Source: Plasmodiophora brassicae
Lineage: Eukaryota; Endomyxa; Phytomyxea; Plasmodiophorida; Plasmodiophoridae
Direction: 5' to 3'
NCBI GenBank assembly: GCA_039704465.1
Contig: JASFAU010000006.1
Location: 124,001-188,000 of the forward strand
DNA: 64,000 nt
This document shows positions 42,835 to 53,042 of the stretch, piece by piece (within the stretch, counting starts at the first letter, position 1; the number at the start of each line of letters is the position of its first letter). The notes beneath the pieces are model-generated. The model did no database searches and was not told the origin of the DNA. It saw only the letters and a program-made list of their open reading frames with translations. The translations under genes were made by a program, and so were the position numbers.

Positions 42835-43080
42835 GCCCTTCTTCGACTTGTCGCCGTCTCCACCGTCTTATGGCACTGCTCGGGCTGGCCGGATGGGTGT
42901 TCCGCTGGCATGAAACGCTGTGGGCTCTGTCTCCGCATTGGTCTGTGTTACCCACGTACGTAGCTTTCCGCGGCCAGTACAGACGTCACCATCACATGCA
43001 GATCAGGACAGAGGGGCAACCATGCCGCGTACGGTTCACTCTGCACGTTGTGTATTGCGCGGACAGTCGCAAGCGACGTC

Positions 43081-44097
43081 TCAGACAGTGAAGACCAGGT
43101 CCTGGTTGCGCTGCCCGTAACCAAAGTACCCGGCTTGTTCCGGCTGGCGCGATCCAAGCGACACGCGTGCCGAAAACCCTGCCAGTGCACACCTGCGTTA
43201 CAACTTAATGGTGGCGATGGACCATCGTTCGCCTACCGGGCCAAACGAGGTTGCGAAGGTGAACGGTGGCGCCACCTGATCCCTCCTGCGGGACGACGGT
43301 CCAGCAGCACCCGCGAGGCACGTCGCCCTGAATGGAATCCAGTGCCGCATCGGACGTGAACTGGAGCTTGGCACGAGCCTCAGCGAGCTGGTTCTCTGGA
43401 TCGGCCGGCTTTCGCATGTGCTCGTAGTTGCGAAGGTCGGACAGCTGACCGGGCGACTGAAGCCCAGCGAACGTCGGCGAAGGCGTTAAATCGTTTGCAG
43501 CGTTGCGGCTGTACGCCCCTCTGATGACAATGTGTGTGGCGTCGTCGATCGCTTGCACGGTCCACGATAGACGCTCCAGTTCGGTCATCTGACGAGGAGC
43601 GACTTCCGGCTCGGGTTCAGGTTCAGCTTCCTGACCTGCGGGTCAGGACTCCCTGGATGCCCGACGTGAATGGGGGCGTACCTCGCCTTCCGCGACGGGT
43701 TTCGTGGGTTTGAACTCGGCGAGAAGCGCCCCAGGATCGCCGATGAACTGCCCATGGTACTTGGACGCCTTCTCGATGGCCCAGGCGTCCAGCTTGGGCA
43801 GTTCGGCGAACGTCTTCCCGCCGTCCGCGCTGAAGTAGAACTTCTTGGCGATCTCCAGGCGCGTCGACAGGGAACGCGCCACCAGATAGTCTGCCTTCTG
43901 TCCGAAGATCTTGCCCTGGAGGCGCTGTTAGGCCAAGGCAGCCGCTGAGCTATGCCGGAGGCGCCTACCCAGAAGGCGAGGCTCCCGAACGGGTCGTCTA
44001 AGGACACGCGAGACAGAGAGGCGCGCGCTGCCAGCTTCTCTGCCGGCGTCAGGCATCGCCCGAGGCAGGTCTGCTCCAGCGGGTCGACCAGCGACAT
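43081..44097 (-). CDS. RSPH9: Radial spoke head protein 9
   Basis: Structural protein of the radial spoke head in motile 9+2 axonemes. Four exons (44097-43969, 43924-43682, 43630-43237, 43178-43081) encode 287 residues; human RSPH9 is 276. It starts MSLVDPLEQTCLGRCLTPAE. GSLAFWRLQGKIFGQKADYL is rejoined over intron 1. An acidic PEPEPE spacer follows intron 2, then ELERLSWTVQAIDDATHIVI with RGAYSRN, FAGLQSPGQLSDLRNYEHMR, DVPRGCCWTVV, LRNLVWPGF and the C-terminal AGYFGYGQRNQDLVFTV. The last exon and its short tail only appear when the 58-nt intron is removed. Implies a motile flagellum. Confidence 0.9.
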
Positions 44098-44188
44098 CGT
44101 TCGACTCTCCGGCGACTACCGCTCCAGGTACGATTTCCCAGGCGTACCCCAACGATCGCGCGTGTTTATCGTATACTGGTATCGCTGA

Positions 44189-44680
44189 TCACCCGAGGTA
44201 CCAGCCGCGCTCGCGATGCCATTCCTCGAGCGACGTTACCGGGTATTCTGGGAACCGGTTCGATGGTGGAACGTCGTCCGGGATACTGACGTGGCTGAGC
44301 TTGTAATCGGTCATGATGTGGCGCTGGTCTTCGGGGCGGACCGCCGGGAGCGGTGTATCAATACAGGAGGCGAACGGGTAGATCCATTCCGGCCACCGTT
44401 CGTCAGCGGCCCACAGGTACGACGCGCAGTGCTGGCAGAAGTGCCGCTTGTGGGAACTGGGGACGCCGTCGTACTCGGCCTGGTACACCCGGACATGCTC
44501 CTCGCCTTTCACGACCAGCGACGACGCCTGCGCGCGAATGTTACAGTTCATCGCCCCGGCGGTCTTCGTGTCCGCATGGCAGTGACAGATGCAGAACGGG
44601 TACGGCGCGCGCGACTCCATCCGGATCGAGACGCGTCCGCAGTGGCAGCTGCCTTCCAGCAGCATCGGACGACGCGTCAT
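44189..44680 (-). CDS. GFA/CENP-V zinc-fold protein
   Basis: 163 residues, single exon. The zinc fold of glutathione-dependent formaldehyde-activating enzyme is shown by three Cys pairs: GSCHCG, FCICHC and HFCQHCASYLW, which together bind two zincs. The rest (LVVKGEEHVRVYQAE, LSHVSIPDDVPP, TSLEEWHRERGW) fits the small domain. Start taken at MTRRPMLLEGSCHCG; an ATG at 44665 is also possible and closer to the bacterial length. Eukaryotic members are annotated variously as GFA or CENP-V; the glutathione activity is not proven for the family at large. Confidence 0.85.
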   Translation of the reverse strand: MTRRPMLLEGSCHCGRVSIRMESRAPYPFCICHCHADTKTAGAMNCNIRAQASSLVVKGEEHVRVYQAEYDGVPSSHKRHFCQHCASYLWAADERWPEWIYPFASCIDTPLPAVRPEDQRHIMTDYKLSHVSIPDDVPPSNRFPEYPVTSLEEWHRERGWYLG

Positions 44681-45009
44681 GCTGGCGCCCACACCCCACA
44701 ACTGAATGCGCGGAATCGGCAGGGGCCGGCGCGCAGTTGCTCCAGGGGGTCCCGTCGACAAACATCCGATCCCGCCCGCCTGTCCCGCCGCGAGCAGACA
44801 GCGAGTCTCCAGCGATGTGCGGGCAGATGCGGCGACGGCGTCAGCGCGGCACCGTTCGCGGCATTCCAGGATCGGCCGGAGCCATGTATGATCTGTGTTC
44901 GGGTGGTGCTGACGTGGCAGCCAGTACTCAGTCGTGTGTGCGGACTGCGCGCCTCGGTCACGGCGGGGAAGCGCGAGCGACACACTCCAGATCCCTGTCG
45001 CACTCCGCT
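44681..45009. other. Divergent promoter region
   Basis: 329 bp between the GFA/CENP-V gene and the DnaJ-thioredoxin gene. The minus frame is open upstream of GFA but does not look like protein. No repeats or RNA gene seen. Confidence 0.5.
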
Positions 45010-46861
45010 ATGCAGGCACGGCGCGTCGTTGTCGTCGGGCTTCTGGCTATCGCGTCGACCATCGCGGGGTGCACCGCCGAGGAGGACTACTATCGGACTC
45101 TGGTAGGACCGCCGCCTCTGCCTACGTAGCTGCGGGCCGGTGACGAACGTTCGCGGCGTTGTCAGGGGCTGAAACGTGATGCCGACGAGGCGCAGATGAA
45201 GAAAGCGTATCGGAAGCTGGCGATGAAATACCATCCGGATCGGAACCCGGACGACCCGAAAGCGAAGGAGGAGTTCGTCAAAGTCAGCCACGGTTCGGTG
45301 CTCTGCGATTGGCCTGGGAATCGGTCCGATTGACGTCGTTCCCCAAATCGTGTAGCGTACGAGGTTCTCAGCGACCCGAAGAAGAAGGAGATCTACGACC
45401 AGTTCGGTGAGGCTGGCCTGAAAGGAGGCGCTGGTGCGGGCGGTAGCGGACCCGGTGGGTTCGGTGGGTTCGGGCAAGGCGGCGGTGGCGCCGAGTTCCA
45501 CTTCACCGACCCGTCTGAAATCTTCCGAACGTTCGTACCAGGGCCCTAGTAGCTTGGTCTGCTGAACAACTGATGCTGTGATCTAGGTTCTTCGGTGGCG
45601 GAGGCCCTGGAGGTGGATCGTTCCAGTTCGGGACTGGTGGCGGCGGGTTCCACTTTGGGGCTGGTGGAGGTGGATTTCAGCAGTTTGGTGGCGCTGGCGG
45701 CGGCCATGCCCAAGACTTTTTCGAGTCGTCCGATTCAGGCGTTGTTCCTCTGAACGCCCGGAACTTCAACAGCCGTATTGACCCCGACAAGGATGTCGCC
45801 TTGATCATGTTCTACTCGCCGTCGTGCGGCCATTGCCAAAAGCTGAAGCCCACGTTCGCCAAAGTCGGCAAGTCCATCGACGGGGCCGCCATCGTCGGCG
45901 CTGTCAACTGCGCCAAGGATTCGGGGCTGTGCCAGAAGTTCAACGTCGACCGGTATCCGACGGTGGTGCTCCTGCCATACAAGATGCACGACCGCCCCGA
46001 GGTCCTCAGTGGCAAGCTCACCGCCAAGCACATGTACGGCAAGATTGCGGATGCGATCCCTTCGTTCGTCACGAAGCTTGGTCAAGAAAACTGGTTTTCT
46101 TTCCAAAGGTCGGTACCCTGTGTGCAATGTTATCTCGTTATGTCCTGCTAATCGCCCCGCTGTATAGGCAACTAGCGACTCGGCCTCGGCTGATCCTGTT
46201 AACGACCCAGAAGGATGTGTCGCCCGCGCTGCGATCTGTGTCTGCGGAATTCCACTCAACCGTGTCGGTCGGCCAGGCTCAGCTACACGATCCCTTGTTT
46301 GCGCATGAGTTCAAGGTCAAGCCGACCGATACAAAGTCGAAGCTGGTCTTCCAGTCGCAGACGGCCGATGGTGAAATCAAATCGGCGGTCTACAAAGGCG
46401 AGCCCAACGCGAGATCCATAAAGAAATTCGTCAAGGGCATGCTGAAGAAGTACCCGCCGGCGAAACCGTCCGCGTCGAAACCCAGCGGGGAAGGCGGCGT
46501 CCACAAGTTCGAATCCAAGTCGACATCATTAAGGAAAACCGGCCTGAACGTCATTTTCGTCGCGTCGCCCGACGTCATCAAGAGCCAGAAGGCGGTGCTC
46601 GACCAGGTCGCCCGGAAGTATCGTAAGGACGCCGTTCGCGTCCTGACCGGATCGCCGGGGAACGCCGAGTTCAGCAAGATTCGATCACCGGCCTGGCTGA
46701 TCTGGAATGTGAAGAAGGGTCGGGGAGCTCGACGAGACGCCGCCGGCAACGGCGCCGATGGCGTCATTGCCTGGGTTGATCGAGCACTGGGCGGCGATCT
46801 TCCGATGAAGGCAATGGACTCCATACTCGATGCCGAAAGCGAAGAAGAACGCGACCTATAG
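45010..46861 (+). CDS. ER-lumenal DnaJ-thioredoxin protein
   Basis: Five exons (45010-45102, 45166-45292, 45356-45530, 45587-46108, 46168-46861) give 536 residues. Order: signal peptide (about 20-24 residues), J domain with [28 protein letters not shown] (HPD intact) and [20 protein letters not shown], then a Gly/Phe linker. Next comes a thioredoxin domain with a PDI-type active site [17 protein letters not shown], then a second thioredoxin-like fold without a CxxC. The C-terminus is EEERDL. This is not a canonical KDEL, but acidic-Leu endings can sometimes serve retrieval. Likely helps fold or reduce secretory proteins. It resembles DNAJC16/DNAJC10-type proteins. Confidence 0.88.
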
Positions 46862-46947
46862 CAGCGGCTCTCAGTAAACTCGTCAACGTCGTCGGTCCAG
46901 CGTCCGCGTCTGTTTGTATTCGTTAGGCAGACGACTGACAGCCAGTA

Positions 46948-48780
46948 TCAGTTGACGGCAATGCTGTAGACTTCGTAGTCGTCGACGTCGAACGACGACA
47001 ACCCGATCAGGCTGGTGGGATCCGGGTCGCCTTTCCGGCCGCAATGGGTGCCCAGCCTCGATGAAGCGTGCCGAGGCCCGCCATCGCCGATCACCAGATC
47101 GCGGCTGAACGTCGGCCCGCTGTACACGAAGTCGGCCGGCCTTGGCTTCACGTTCGAACTGCACGGGAACATGTGCATCTCGACGCTTTCCGACAGCGAC
47201 GCGTTCGCGTTGACGTGGACGCTCGCGAGGAAATCCGGGTGCCTCAGCGTGCCGTCCTTCGTGGACGGTCGACCAGAGAAGCCGATCGCGATCCTGCCAT
47301 TCTCCGCTTTGACGATGACGACGCGGTACTTTCCTTGCCCGTCGCACGCCTTATGGTAGGCGTCCGCGACGAAATCATGCACCGACGCGGTGTACAGGTG
47401 CGTCCAGGTCACGGCCGCCTGCCGGGTCCCGAACGAGACGCGGGCAACACGATCGCTGGTCGACACCTGGACCGACACGGTTCGCACCGGGCTCTTCCCC
47501 TTGACGTGCTTGATGATGGCCCTGGAGACGCGCTTGACAACCGTGCTGATGACGGGATCCGGCGCGATTCTCGACAGGAACGTGTCCTGGAGGAGACGGC
47601 GCCGCCCGAAGCTCGCGGTTGCTACGACGCGTAACGGGACGGGCATGAGCGGGACGATCTCGTCGAGCACCAGATCGCCATCGAGGCGATGCCATTGCAG
47701 GGCATAGATGACGCGCTCGACGGCGCGTTGCGGCGGGTCGTGTAGCAGCGCCCATTGGCGCATGATGCCCCACACTCGTCGAATCGCGTCCACGTTGTCT
47801 TGGTGCCACAACGCCAGCCACAGGATGTAGGTCTCGTCCAACTCGGCGACGGCCCCGTTGGCGCTGACCGATGCAGGATCGGCGCCCGCGCTTGCGATGA
47901 ATCGGTCCAGTCGGTTCGCCTGGTTGCAATCACGATCGGGCAGGCCAGCACCCCGGGCGATGTCGTGATGCTGACGATGGAAGACCTGGCTTTCGACCAC
48001 AACGGACAGCCGCGCCGGCATCAGCTTGTAGACCTCGTCGACGATGACGTTGCCCTCGAGACGGTGCCATTGCAGGGCGTAGATGACGGTCTCGATAGCA
48101 CGCTGTGGCGCGTTGTGTAGCATGGCCCACTGGTGCACGATCTCCCAGGTTCGTGCAATCTCGGCGTCGTCGTCCTGGTGGTATCGCGCCAACCACAGGA
48201 TGTCGTACTCCTGCATGTCAGCAACGTTGTCGGAGTCCACCCAGGATGGATCATCGGCAAAGACGACGGCGCGGACGATCAGGTCGGGGCGGTCAAACCT
48301 GCAGCCCAGCAGGAAGAACGTGAATGAAGACGAAGCGTCGACGGCGAGGATAGCTTGCTTCTCGCACTGCCTGACGACATCGTCCATTCCAAGGTAGTCG
48401 GCGATACGAACCAGCGCCGGGATGTCGTCCTCGTTCACGCTCAGGCTGCCGTAGTAGATCAAGCCGTGGACCATGCGGAACGCATCCGGGTCCTGGTCCG
48501 ACAGGTCGAACACGTTGCACGTCCTGTCGAGGCAGTCGGTCGCCTTCTCGGCCCACGGGCCGCGAGACTTGGTCGCGAACAGCGGTACGTTCGCCTCCAG
48601 CACGCGGGCATGCGCCATGAACCGCTCGTGCCGCTCGCCGACCTCGACAACCACATCGACCGTGTCGTCGTCATTCAGGTGATACGACGACCAGGCGAAG
48701 TCGCCCTTCAGGTCGATCCGGAACTTGGCCTCGACGACGACGATCGCAACCGCACAGAGGAGCAACGGCGTCGCGCGCAT
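46948..48780 (-). CDS. Secreted BTB-BACK-BACK-TLD-like protein
   Basis: Single exon, 610 residues. A signal peptide (MRATPLLLCAVAIVVVEA) precedes a BTB/POZ domain (about residues 35-150: VDVVVEVGERHERFMAHARV, DAFRMVHGLIYYGSL, LVRIADYLGMDDVV). Two BACK-like helical units follow (about 170-270 and 300-410). They repeat each other closely: DILWLARYHQDD, QWAMLHNAPQRA and VIYALQWHRLEG are echoed by YILWLALWHQDN, QWALLHDPPQRA and VIYALQWHRLDG. The end (about 440-610) is TLD-like: WTHLYTASVHDF, KYRVVIVKAENGRIAIGFSG, and VDDYEVYSIAV. BTB and TLD proteins normally act in cytosol or nucleus as Cullin-3 adaptors or in oxidative stress, so a signal peptide is notable. Possibly a host-directed effector. 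Confidence 0.8.
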   Translation of the reverse strand: MRATPLLLCAVAIVVVEAKFRIDLKGDFAWSSYHLNDDDTVDVVVEVGERHERFMAHARVLEANVPLFATKSRGPWAEKATDCLDRTCNVFDLSDQDPDAFRMVHGLIYYGSLSVNEDDIPALVRIADYLGMDDVVRQCEKQAILAVDASSSFTFFLLGCRFDRPDLIVRAVVFADDPSWVDSDNVADMQEYDILWLARYHQDDDAEIARTWEIVHQWAMLHNAPQRAIETVIYALQWHRLEGNVIVDEVYKLMPARLSVVVESQVFHRQHHDIARGAGLPDRDCNQANRLDRFIASAGADPASVSANGAVAELDETYILWLALWHQDNVDAIRRVWGIMRQWALLHDPPQRAVERVIYALQWHRLDGDLVLDEIVPLMPVPLRVVATASFGRRRLLQDTFLSRIAPDPVISTVVKRVSRAIIKHVKGKSPVRTVSVQVSTSDRVARVSFGTRQAAVTWTHLYTASVHDFVADAYHKACDGQGKYRVVIVKAENGRIAIGFSGRPSTKDGTLRHPDFLASVHVNANASLSESVEMHMFPCSSNVKPRPADFVYSGPTFSRDLVIGDGGPRHASSRLGTHCGRKGDPDPTSLIGLSSFDVDDYEVYSIAVN

Positions 48781-49540
48781 GAGCGCACCCGGTCGTCAAA
48801 TAAGGAGGTCTCATCACAGCGCTGCAGTTATTTTGGCGCCCCTGGATCATCATCAGGTTGTTCGGCGTTCCCGCAACTGCGCCAGGCCACACGTTGCACT
48901 GCCCAAACGCTATATTGGGCGTCGGAGGGTCAGTCGCTAACGCCGTGACGCGGGGAAGTGGGAACCCCAATGTCCCAACCCCACCCACGGAGCGGAGATC
49001 GCTGAGTTGCCCCCGGGCGCCGACGCGCCATACAATCAACCGATGCAACCCGCGCTGCGAGGCTTCGGCTCATTCTTCAACACGTGAACGAATTCCGCAT
49101 CCAGCTCGTCCAGGGTACGTGACCGGTCAGCATCGAACCTGACCATGGCGGCCCTGCTCCTGTAACCTAGATAATTGGCGACACCGGCCTTCAAAGGAGC
49201 GCCTCAGTGAGAAGATGCCGTTGGAGAACATCCATAAAGCCGCCGAGGCGCACCTTCCGGACCCCGACCTGAATAAATTGAATAACCCAGACAAACACCG
49301 TCTTCGACGTCGGTACCAGTTAACCTGCAACCGCTAGATACCGCTCCAGGGGAACGCCCCAGAAGCAAACGCCGGCAGCATGTCGCGGAATGTGCAGTGC
49401 GGAGCCTCGTTCAGTCCCCTCACGGACTGCGAGCAACAGAGGCGGGGGCTCCCATCAGGGAGGTACGTCTGGCACACAGAACGGGGGGCCCGGAAAGCGG
49501 GACCTCTCGCACATCCCGCCACACTGTTCGTGGGTCGCTG
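48781..49540. other. Intergenic region with small ORFs
   Basis: 760 bp. Two very short frames look faintly protein-like: plus 49215-49337 (MPLENIHKAAEAHLPDPDLN...) and minus 49144-49034 (MVRFDADRSRTLDELDAEFV...). Neither is supported by introns, length or a family. The region must hold the divergent promoters of the BTB and SPIN90-like genes. Confidence 0.35.
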
Positions 49541-50671
49541 ATGACCGTTATGGATGCGTTCTCCGCCATGGCCGATCGTCTTCAACAGACGGCGGTGTCA
49601 TCGTCGAAAGAGGCGGCGATTCTGGGGAGGACGCTGGCGCGAATGCTGCAAGGTCCGTTGCGGTCGTGTCCCGCCTGATTGTGGCCCGTGCTGAACCGCG
49701 CTGCTAGACGAATCTATTGACGAGTCGGTGTGGGCGGCGTTCGCGAACGACGCCGGCATGATCGAGGCGGTTATTGTCGCGCTGGAGATGTGCACGGATG
49801 ATGACCCCGGCGACCTTCTGTGCTGTGTGACCATGTTGCTCAGCCTGTGCCCTGTGCAATCGCGGGCGACGTTGCTCACGCGGCCGGCGTTGCGCTCGTG
49901 CATCCTTCGTAATCTGCCTCTGAATGATGCCAACTCCTGCAATACGGAAAGGTGCCTCGCTCTTCTGCGAATGCTCTGCGGCAACGGATCTCCGGTTCGC
50001 ATACCCCTCGATGATGACCTGTCGATTGTGGGTCGGTGTCTGGATTTGATCCCGCTGCAGACGGACACGATGGCGATCGAGTCCGTTGCACCCGTCGTAA
50101 GTATCACAGCACAGCACGTACCGTATCATGGACTTGGAATGACATGACAACTGGAGGTGATGCTGCATGCCGGGATGCCCGGCGACATCGTCATACAGGC
50201 GATTTGCAATCATAAGGTGTCGGCACGCGTTAAGTTGTCTATCCGTACTAACTGGGGATTCAGGACTCGGGCGACTTTTCCCATGCGCTTCTTCGGTATT
50301 GGAACCGGGCGCCGACGCCGGAACTGGACCGCAGCTGCCTACAATTCGTCTGCGACGTCCTCAGAACGGGGCATGCCGCCATGTTCTACGTGAACGACGT
50401 CGCTGTCGTCGTGGATATCGTTCTTAGGCAGTTGACCGATGCGACGTTCAACTCGACGTTGCTGTACCTGCTCCTGGACTGCCTGTGGTACGTGCTGCAC
50501 AGCGAGCCGTACCTCGAGCGAAACCACAAACTCACCGAGACAACCGAGTTACTGCACAAGATGCGGTCGGAGGCCCAGACCGAAGGCGACAGTCGTGCCG
50601 CTCACCTTATTGGTGCCATTGGTGATCGCATTGCCGCGGTCGTTCGTGAATCAACTGCCGCAGCACCATAA
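49541..50671 (+). CDS. SPIN90/Dip1/Ldb17-family protein (Arp2/3 activator)
   Basis: Four exons (49541-49652, 49708-50096, 50157-50216, 50264-50671; introns 55, 60 and 47 nt) give 322 residues. The protein is an armadillo-like helical stack. The C-terminal block CDVLRTGHAAMFYVNDVAVV followed by VDIVLRQLTD matches the SPIN90/Dip1/Ldb17 leucine-rich domain, whose members activate Arp2/3 complex to start linear actin filaments without a mother filament. Upstream helices DESIDESVWAAFAND and LLCCVTMLLSLCPVQ fit. The SH3 module and Pro-rich region of animal SPIN90 are missing, as in fungal Dip1. Frame alternatives start at 49397. Confidence 0.7.
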
Positions 50672-50746
50672 ATCGTCTCATTCCTGTTAAGCGCCGTTGT
50701 TCCAGCTATCTGTGCCATAGCGGAACGTTTAAGACAAAGGCACGGC

Positions 50747-52003
50747 TCATATTACGGATCGATTGGGGCCCGAGATCAGGTTGGCCAGCTTAGCCTCGGG
50801 AATCGCCAATCCCGCTTGCAAGTACCGGATAGTGGTCATTGGATTATGATCACGCAGGCACAAGCTGGGTGCGATCCTGGCGCTTGTGTTCAAGTACAGG
50901 ACATTGTTCTCGCCCTGGTCCGTCAATACCCCCTCGCCAATGTCCACGAACTCGTCGGCGCGCTGCACGACCCGCAACTCGGTACCGTTGACAGCGCGCC
51001 AGACCACCTTCAGGTGCTCCCGGCACCATCCTGCGAACGATGCGTCGCCAACAGGAGGAGACCCGGCCACGACGACACCCTCGACATGGATGCCTCGCGA
51101 TGCCAGCTCAGCGGCCACCAGGATGGCGACCGAACCGGACAGCGATGTTCCCGTCACGTAGACCTTGGCACGGCATCTTCGGAGGTAGGCGACCAGCGAG
51201 GCGGATAGAACGTCGTGTGCGTCCCGCGCCCGGTGACGATCAACTCGCGTCTTGGACCACCATTCCTCGGAGCTCGTCGGCGTTAGGCGATGCAAGGCGA
51301 GGTCAGCGAAATCGGGAGGGCGGACGGCAACCACCACCCAGCTTTTGTCGTTGTGGACGAATAAAGTGGCTGATGGTGGGTCCTGAGCAGATGCAGGTCG
51401 ACCAGGAGCACTGGAGAGCACAGGGATCGTTACGCCAGAGAGCATACCGTGTAGAATGGCGTCTTGCAGGTCGGAACGGTGGCGACCTGCCAGAACGGCG
51501 AGCAGAAGGCAGGTCTGCATGATGCCAACGTTGGAAGGAACGGGGCGGTCGTCATCGCTGAAAAACGAATCGCCGACGGGGCCTAGCAGAAGATCATCTG
51601 GGAAGTATGCACCCCCGACACGATGCTCGATGCCGACATCCAGCTGGAATCGCCTGCGTCCGACGCTGGTGTACAGTTGGGCATTGGCGCGCGCGTTGTA
51701 CAAGATGTCGCACGCGTCGACGAACAGAGCAGAACACCAGGCATTGAACGGACACCGGATCCAAGGGCGATCCAACACGAATTCGACAAAGGCTCTAACG
51801 ATGGACCGTCCCGGCAGACGAAGCAGGACTGGCATTGTCGCAGACCATAATGTAGTGGCCAGCGACGATGTCAGCAACGCCCTCAGGATCAGCGACACGA
51901 CCGGGCGCAGAGTTCGGATAACGGCCTCGTTGACAGGCTGGACAGCATAATCTGTCACAAACGTCTCCAGCCCCCTGACGCTGTCTATTACAGCAGCATA
52001 CAT
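50747..52003 (-). CDS. Class 3 lipase-like alpha/beta hydrolase
   Basis: Single exon, 418 residues. An N-terminal hydrophobic or amphipathic region (about 1-70) may associate with membrane. The hydrolase core includes LFVHNDKSWVVVAVRPPDFA, the nucleophile elbow VYVTGTSLSGSVAILVAAEL (GTSLSG instead of GHSLGG, still GxSxG), GVVVAGSPPVGDASFAGWCR, and RADEFVDIGEG. A His lies in LCLRDHNPMTTIRYL. Together Ser, a candidate Asp and His form a plausible triad of a fungal-type triglyceride lipase. The substrate is unknown. Confidence 0.75.
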   Translation of the reverse strand: MYAAVIDSVRGLETFVTDYAVQPVNEAVIRTLRPVVSLILRALLTSSLATTLWSATMPVLLRLPGRSIVRAFVEFVLDRPWIRCPFNAWCSALFVDACDILYNARANAQLYTSVGRRRFQLDVGIEHRVGGAYFPDDLLLGPVGDSFFSDDDRPVPSNVGIMQTCLLLAVLAGRHRSDLQDAILHGMLSGVTIPVLSSAPGRPASAQDPPSATLFVHNDKSWVVVAVRPPDFADLALHRLTPTSSEEWWSKTRVDRHRARDAHDVLSASLVAYLRRCRAKVYVTGTSLSGSVAILVAAELASRGIHVEGVVVAGSPPVGDASFAGWCREHLKVVWRAVNGTELRVVQRADEFVDIGEGVLTDQGENNVLYLNTSARIAPSLCLRDHNPMTTIRYLQAGLAIPEAKLANLISGPNRSVI

Positions 52004-52311
52004 CCAGCTCGCCCGCCCCCCGAGCGCTCGCAGCTTGACGCCGCCTCAACCCGCTCTGGGACAGCCTGAACAAGTTCAGTGTCAGTGACCGTCAAGTACC
52101 GATTTATAGATAACCGGACCGCAGCGTCCATTCAGTTGTGGGTGCGTGTGCTTTCAAATGACGTGGCCATGTACCTGCAGGGCGCCGTGGGACAGGCGTC
52201 GACAAGAGGTACATAGGTAGGTGTACGTTACAAGTATACAACGTAGCGCGCTGCTGCAGATGAAGTCCGTGGCCGGACTGCGTCACAGTCGTCGCGCGGG
52301 GTCGTGTCACC
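52004..52311. other. Divergent promoter region lipase/SmD1
   Basis: 308 bp between start codons on opposite strands. Nothing else recognised. Confidence 0.5.
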
Positions 52312-52735
52312 ATGAAGCTCGTTCGGTCAGTGCCGCACGCCAGCGCGGACGTCGCCGCGCGATAGATCTGACCCGGCGCTCTGAACGTACAGGTTCCTAA
52401 TGAAGCTCGTTAGCGAAACGGTGACGATCGAACTGAAGAACGGGACGATCGTGCACGGCACTGTCGTCGGCGTCGACGTCGCCATGAACACGCACCTGAA
52501 GAACGTCAAGATGACGGTCAAGGATCGCAACCCGGTCCAGCTGGACAGTCTCAGCATCCGCGGCAACAACATCCGCCAGTACATCCTGCCGGACGCGCTC
52601 AACCTCGACGCCCTCCTCGTCGACGACACGCCGAAACGCGGCCCGGCCCGGGAGCGCTCCGCCGCCCGGGGACGCGGGCGCGGACGCGGACGCGGCCGGG
52701 GCGGCGCGCGCGCGCGTGGCGCTGCCCGGCGGTGA
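52312..52735 (+). CDS. SNRPD1: Small nuclear ribonucleoprotein SmD1
   Basis: Sm-ring subunit of spliceosomal snRNPs. A 14-nt first exon (52312-52325) encodes MKLVR with a split codon; the 67-nt intron ends at 52392; exon 2 runs 52393-52735. Joined, the start [20 protein letters not shown] equals the family start. Sm1 and Sm2 motifs follow ([35 protein letters not shown]), then a C-terminal [12 protein letters not shown] tail for arginine methylation and SMN binding. 118 residues, as in animals. Without the tiny exon the gene would appear to start late. Confidence 0.95.
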
Positions 52736-53042
52736 TACCCGTTCGACGGCGCGCTGCACGGAACGCCGCCACTGCAGTCTGTAAACGCCACCGTAACGCC
52801 CGTGCCGGGGGGAATGTTGTTCGTACTGTCATGCCGACGCGTCGTGTCGTCCACCCCCTGTGGGTGCAGTTCGACGCGGGCCCCGCTGCGCCAGGCTGTA
52901 ACGCCTGGTCTATTTTGGTGTGCGCGTCTGTGTGGGGACAGCAGCGAAACACGGGTCGCCCACACACACAATCCCCCAGCGACCCCGCCTCCCGCTGTGT
53001 AGCTGTTGGGTGCTGACAACGTGGAGAGGGCCGCGGGCGGCG
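52736..53042. other. Intergenic region
   Basis: 307 bp between the SmD1 stop and the next start, both on the plus strand. No feature recognised beyond GC-rich open frames. Confidence 0.5.

Noticed and set aside
42571..42840. CRISPR array or bacterial promoter signals
   Set aside because: No spaced direct repeats were seen anywhere; introns, a pol III tRNA and eukaryotic gene families rule out a bacterial source.
43001..43178. Continuation of RSPH9 in the HWQGFRHACRLDR frame
   Set aside because: Using the acceptor at 43179 gives GFSARVSLGSRQ and the expected family C-terminus, so the other frame is wrong.
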